Shown here in pieces: positions 59,811 through 64,000 of a stretch of 64,000 nucleotides of DNA. The stretch is taken from NCBI GenBank assembly GCA_905178155.1, contig CAJINV010000002.1, positions 10,828,634 through 10,892,633 of the forward strand, written 5' to 3'. A program made the translations under genes and the position numbers. Within the stretch, counting starts at the first letter, position 1. Each line of letters begins with the position of its first letter. A model generated the notes under the pieces. It saw nothing but the letters and a program-made list of their open reading frames with translations, made no database searches and had not been told where the DNA came from. The stretch is from Amoebophrya sp. A120 (taxonomy: Eukaryota; Sar; Dinophyceae; Syndiniales; Amoebophryaceae).

Positions 59811-60689
59811 AGTGCATTCGTGTGCTGACCGCATCTGAACAAATCAGGATAATGCTAGTATACGTAGACGACCAAAACGCTGTGAGGAGCACACGCCGAC
59901 GAATGCATGTTGCAGGAAGAAAGCAATAGAAACATCAGGGCGAATGGCAACTACAGACGTCAGCGGTGCGACTATTCTTTGCTGTTGCATTTCACCCGTG
60001 CACAACCTCCGTAGAACAATACTTCGTCTGAACAAGTATTTCCAGCTGCCGAGGTTTTCCTGCTTGATCGAACGGAAATTTCTTTTGCTGAGGTGGCTGG
60101 AAAACTAATCTTCCTCCATACCTCGTTGATGATGTAAGCAGGCTTCATCCACCACCCCCTCCCTTGTAGTGATACTGACTACTTTTACTCTTTTCACGAC
60201 CACCTGCCTTGCTTGCCTCCGAGCGAATTTTCCACCCGAAACAGAAACACGGACTCGATAGAAGAAAGCATGAAAAAAAAGAAAGCCTCAAATCATAAAT
60301 CCTCACCTGAATCGTTTCTCGTGCAGGAGGAGTGGGGGTAATGACACACCGCCTGCAAAAAAGAAACCGTGACACTACGCTATCCACAAGCGGGCACGGG
60401 GTGTTGTACTTCGGGCGACGGTGAGGAGAGGTTGAAGAAGTTGACAGATCGCCTACTCATGAGGAGACAGCAGGCGGGGTTTTTTTCTCTGTGATTCACG
60501 AGACCTGCACCGGCCGTGGTTTCTGCTCGTTGAGAGAGTTGAGAAGATGCAGATTGTGCGAGAGGCACGACCTACTTCGCGCGCAGTACGCGTAGTACGC
60601 CATATAGATGTTCTGATTATGAAGCAAGTATGAGGAGGCACGCATAGCTTAATGTGATCTTTCAGAAAGTTTTTCATACACAAGTGGTG

Positions 60690-63600
60690 ATGCGGAGAAA
60701 CAGGCCGGGAAGCTTGTCCAGTGGCAGCTCGAGGCCGCGCACCCAGCTTGCCGAGATGCACTACAACGTTCGGGGAATGAGCTTGAGCAGAAGTTTTGCA
60801 GTGCAAGACGTAGACCTGGTGTACTCCTGTTCCACTTCGTCAACAGTCGGCCATGCTACAGCAGGAAAGACCGCCCGGAGAAATAATGCGACCAGAAACA
60901 CCAGGCGGCCAGCGCCCGGCATTCGCAGGACATTCGCTGCAACTGCAGTTGGCTTCTCCGCCACCTCGGAGCCTAGTTTTTTCGTGCACGCAAACAAGTC
61001 GTCGTGGTGCCACGGCGAGCAGCGGGAGGCCAAGAAGTGCGAGGAGAAAACGTGCCCCGGCAAGGACGACTGTCGCGACTGCGAGTGGGGTAAGTGGGGA
61101 CCATGGGAGCCCAAGGTCTGTCCCTGCAACGGGCTCCAGGAGCGACACCGAGAGATTTCCACCCACAACAATTTCTGCGGAAAGGCTTGCGAGGGTGTGA
61201 AAACAGAAACCAGGTCCTGCGGGGTGCCCACGTGTGTGCCGGATCCCGTGGACTGCGTTTTCACCAAGTGGTCCGCGTGGAGCGAATGCGACGCACTGTG
61301 CGACGGGGGCACGGAGAAGCGGACGCGGGAAATCTTGTCCCCGGCGAAGAACGGGGGAAAAGTGTGCGCCGGGCATTTGGAGGAGCAGCGCCCGTGTAAC
61401 GCGTTCCCCTGTCATCCAAAGATCGGTATTCGGATAAACAGCTTTTCTCTTTGGCATATCTACAAGATCTCGCGGTGAACAACACATACCGCATGGCTAA
61501 ACGCAAAAGCAAAACCGGTCATGAGAGTGGCACTCACAGTACGAGTACCGGTAGAGCCACAAAACCAACACAGATTGCAAGCTGACGGATTGGAGTTCAT
61601 GGTCGGAGTGCACGAACACCTGCGGTGGCGGTCAAAAGGAGCGCGTTCGTCATGTGGACGTGCCGCCAATGTACGGCGGAAAGCCGTGCGACGGCGACTT
61701 GATAGAGGTCACCGGCTGCAACACGGATTCGTGCGACAAGGGAGTAGACTGCGTCTGGGATGAGTGGGAAAAGTGGTCCAGTTGCAGCGCGACCTGTGGG
61801 GGCGGAGAGCACATGCGCGAAAGACTGATTAAGGTTTGATTTCTTGAACTCCTTGAATGTGAAAGACCTGAAGAATCAATGTGAATGTGAAAGGTAAAAA
61901 TAATGCAGCTGAATGTGAATTGGAATTGCTTTCGGTCCTCCACCTATTGGAGCTGCAGTAGGATCATCTGCTACGGTGTAGCATCTTCAGTAGTTCTTGG
62001 AGCATACAAAAATGAACAGGTAGCCCCGCGGTACGGGGGAAAGCTGTGCTCACCACACGATATGACACAAATAGAGGCGTGCAATCAGCAACCCTGTCAC
62101 AAGCCCGTGGACTGCATCATGGGGGAGTGGGGCAAGTGGGCCAGCTGTAGTGCCACCTGCAACGGGGTGCGGGAGCGTGACCGCGTGGTGAAACAGTACC
62201 CGGATCACAACGGAAAACCGTGCGCCGGAGAGCTCCGCGAGGTGAAACCATGTAACCTGGAGGACTGCCACAAGGACGACTTTGTGCCGAAGGAGCCGAT
62301 CGAGTGCAAGATAGGGGCCTGGGGCAACTGGACCGAGTGCTCCGTCACGTGCGGGGGCGGCTACAAAGAGAAACACCGCCAAGTCGTGCAGCTGCCCTTG
62401 CACGGCGGGGAGGGCTGCGAAGGTGAGATGTGGTTCTACACTTCTTTTTGGCGACGGGTATCTCCAGAGCGCTTCGCTAGGCTTGCAGCCTTTGGAAAAA
62501 GGAAGCGCTTTGTCTTCTTTTACTAGATATAGATTTGAGTAGAATAAACCACGTCGATATAATTTTGGATGACGAAATTCAGGCGCACTGAAGCTGATCG
62601 AGCCGTGTGCCCAAGAAGAATGCAAGCCTGAACACGTACTCCACCCGGTAGACTGCAAATGGTCCGATTGGGAAGCTTGGTCCGGGTGCTCCAGGAGTTG
62701 TGGCGGTGGCGAGAAGACGAGGCAGCGACAGGTTTTGACCATGCCAAATCGCATTGGCACACCTTGTGCTGCGAAGGATAACATGGAGGTAGCCAGCTGC
62801 AATGAAGACCCGTGTGACGCTGTGGATTGTACTGCTATTTTTGGCTTGTCATCCTGATGGAAACAACAATAACGGCATCGATCGACAACGCGGGTCAGCC
62901 ACAGCCTACTTGTGTGGAATTTCGCGTGCTGGGAAAAAACAAAAAGGACAGAAAATCAATTCAACTTACAGGCGTCTGGGGCCAGTGGTCCGGCTGGGGC
63001 GCGTGCACGTGTACAGGCTTAGAAGAGCGGCACCGAGTTATTCAAAAACACGCCACGCAAGGAGGCCACCCGTGCGACGGCGCGAAGATTGAGACCAGAG
63101 CATGTGCCGTTTGTTTAGTTTTTTCGTTGTGCGCACTTCCCTTTGTTCCTTGACGTCGATTTCAATAGAAAGCTCATTTGTTCCGCACGTCGTAAAAATC
63201 ATAATCAATGCAAATTCAACAACCTCCAAAACAGGCCACCCCGACTGCGAGCATCCCCCCCAAGACTGTCTGCTTGGAGACTGGGAGTCCTGGGGGCAGT
63301 GCTCCGCGAGCTGCGGCGGCGGCCAGACCATCCGGCAGCGACATATCTTGCAAAAGTCAAACTACGGTGGCAAGGGTTGTGCGGGGGAGCTGAAGGAAAT
63401 CTCGGACTGCAACGTAGACAAGTGTCCCACCGACCCGGAGCCGGTGGACTGCAAGCTTGACGAGTGGTCCAACTGGTCCGCGTGCTCCGCCGAATGCAAC
63501 GGCGGGCAAAAGTTTCGCCACCGTGAAGTTTTAACGCAGGGGAGGCACGGGGGGAAGACCTGCACGGACGAGATGGTGTTGGCCGAGACGGCTTCTTGCA

Positions 63601-64000
63601 ACACGCAAACGTGCGATGACAAGAAGGACTGCCAATGGGGCGAGTGGAGCAAGTGGGGCGACTGCAGTCGGACTTGCGGTTCGGGCCAGAAGGAGCGAAC
63701 GCGCGAGGTGCTGCAATCTCCGCGGTACGGCGGCGAAATGTGCCCGCCGAAGGTCACATCGGAAGTGGCGCCCTGTACTTCTGATAGCTAGAATTTCGCG
63801 AGAGGTGCTTCTAGTTTTAGCTGCTGAAAGATATCAGATTGCGTCGCACTATCACACATAGCAATCAGCTATTGGATAATTAGGGTTTTATGCCGTCTTC
63901 TTCCAGTCTGATCATGGAGGTGCGGAAAAGAAAAAGCGAGTTCATCACATGAGGAAAGATAAGCAACACTGCAGGCAACACGCAAGAGTGCCCCGGCGCA
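60690..64000 (+). CDS. TSP1-repeat protein, copy 3 (truncated by window)
   Basis: Exons: about 60690-61425, 61574-61833, 62020-62422, 62583-62828, 62972-63103, 63235-63774 and 63975-64000 (continuing past the window). All six introns are GT-AG and in phase. Eleven TSP1 repeats are visible, in the same subtype order as the other copies: repeats 1 and 8 are the CxC-x-G-L-x-ER type, and repeat 5 is the CNG type. Exon seven resumes repeat 11 at CNTQEC, so five further repeats, a membrane span and a tail are expected downstream. The start is uncertain: the ATG at 60690 gives a basic, Ser/Arg-rich N-terminus without a clear signal peptide, so an upstream exon or a later start is possible. Confidence 0.82.

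Larger units (their letters stand above)
58727..60689. other. Repeat-rich stretch between TSP1 copies 2 and 3
   Basis: Holds the GC-rich structured region at 59040-59500 and the tandem duplication at 59747-59810. A 198-residue plus-strand ORF at 59103-59699 is Arg/Lys-rich, starts at a non-ATG codon and overlaps the inverted repeats, so it is judged non-coding. An upstream signal-peptide exon of copy 3 may be hidden here. Confidence 0.45.

Overview
This is nuclear eukaryotic DNA, most likely from an alveolate and best matched by a syndinian (Amoebophrya-like) dinoflagellate parasite. The signs are: standard stop codons; introns of roughly 40 to 390 bases, mostly GT-AG, with exons that mostly resume with G (AG|G); two introns built like small transposons, with terminal inverted repeats and target-site duplications but no GT-AG ends; a kinase with DFD in place of DFG; and many long disordered, Ser/Gln/Asp/Glu-rich exons. 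The organism is inferred, not proven. No spliced-leader, rRNA or tRNA gene was seen.

Layout. 1-0.7 kb: a long inverted repeat, a short tandem repeat and a possible terminal exon. 1.5-5.6 kb: an AT-hook/zinc-finger protein, a coiled-coil protein of unknown function and a minimal FHA domain. 5.7-11.4 kb: a very large F-box, beta-propeller and RING-like protein. 12.3-17.7 kb: a Mei2-like RRM protein whose RRM is split by an intron. 18.2-19.0 kb: the one convincing minus-strand gene, roughly head-to-head with a small plus-strand ORF at 19.7 kb. 20.7-24.9 kb: a short XRN-family 5'-3' exonuclease and a WW/KH RNA-binding protein. 25.9-36.9 kb: a kinase of about 3,590 residues. 38.2-38.6 kb: a small two-exon twin-CX9C mitochondrial-type protein. 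39.6-41.7 kb: RFT1. 42.8-46.4 kb: ER HSP90 (endoplasmin/GRP94) in eight exons.

47.4 kb to the right edge holds a tandem family of three large cell-surface-type proteins made of thrombospondin type-1 (TSP1) repeats. The first two each have about 16 TSP1 repeats, one transmembrane segment and a short tail. The third runs off the window after 11 visible repeats. Repeat subtypes occur in the same order in all three, so whole genes were duplicated. Most introns differ in position between the copies, and each complete copy carries its own transposon-like non-canonical intron.

RNA-processing or RNA-binding functions (Mei2-like, XRN, WW/KH) and secretory-pathway functions (RFT1, GRP94, TSP1 adhesins) each fall near one another. 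Nearly all genes share one strand, as in dinoflagellate unidirectional gene arrays. No operon-type coupling can be shown.
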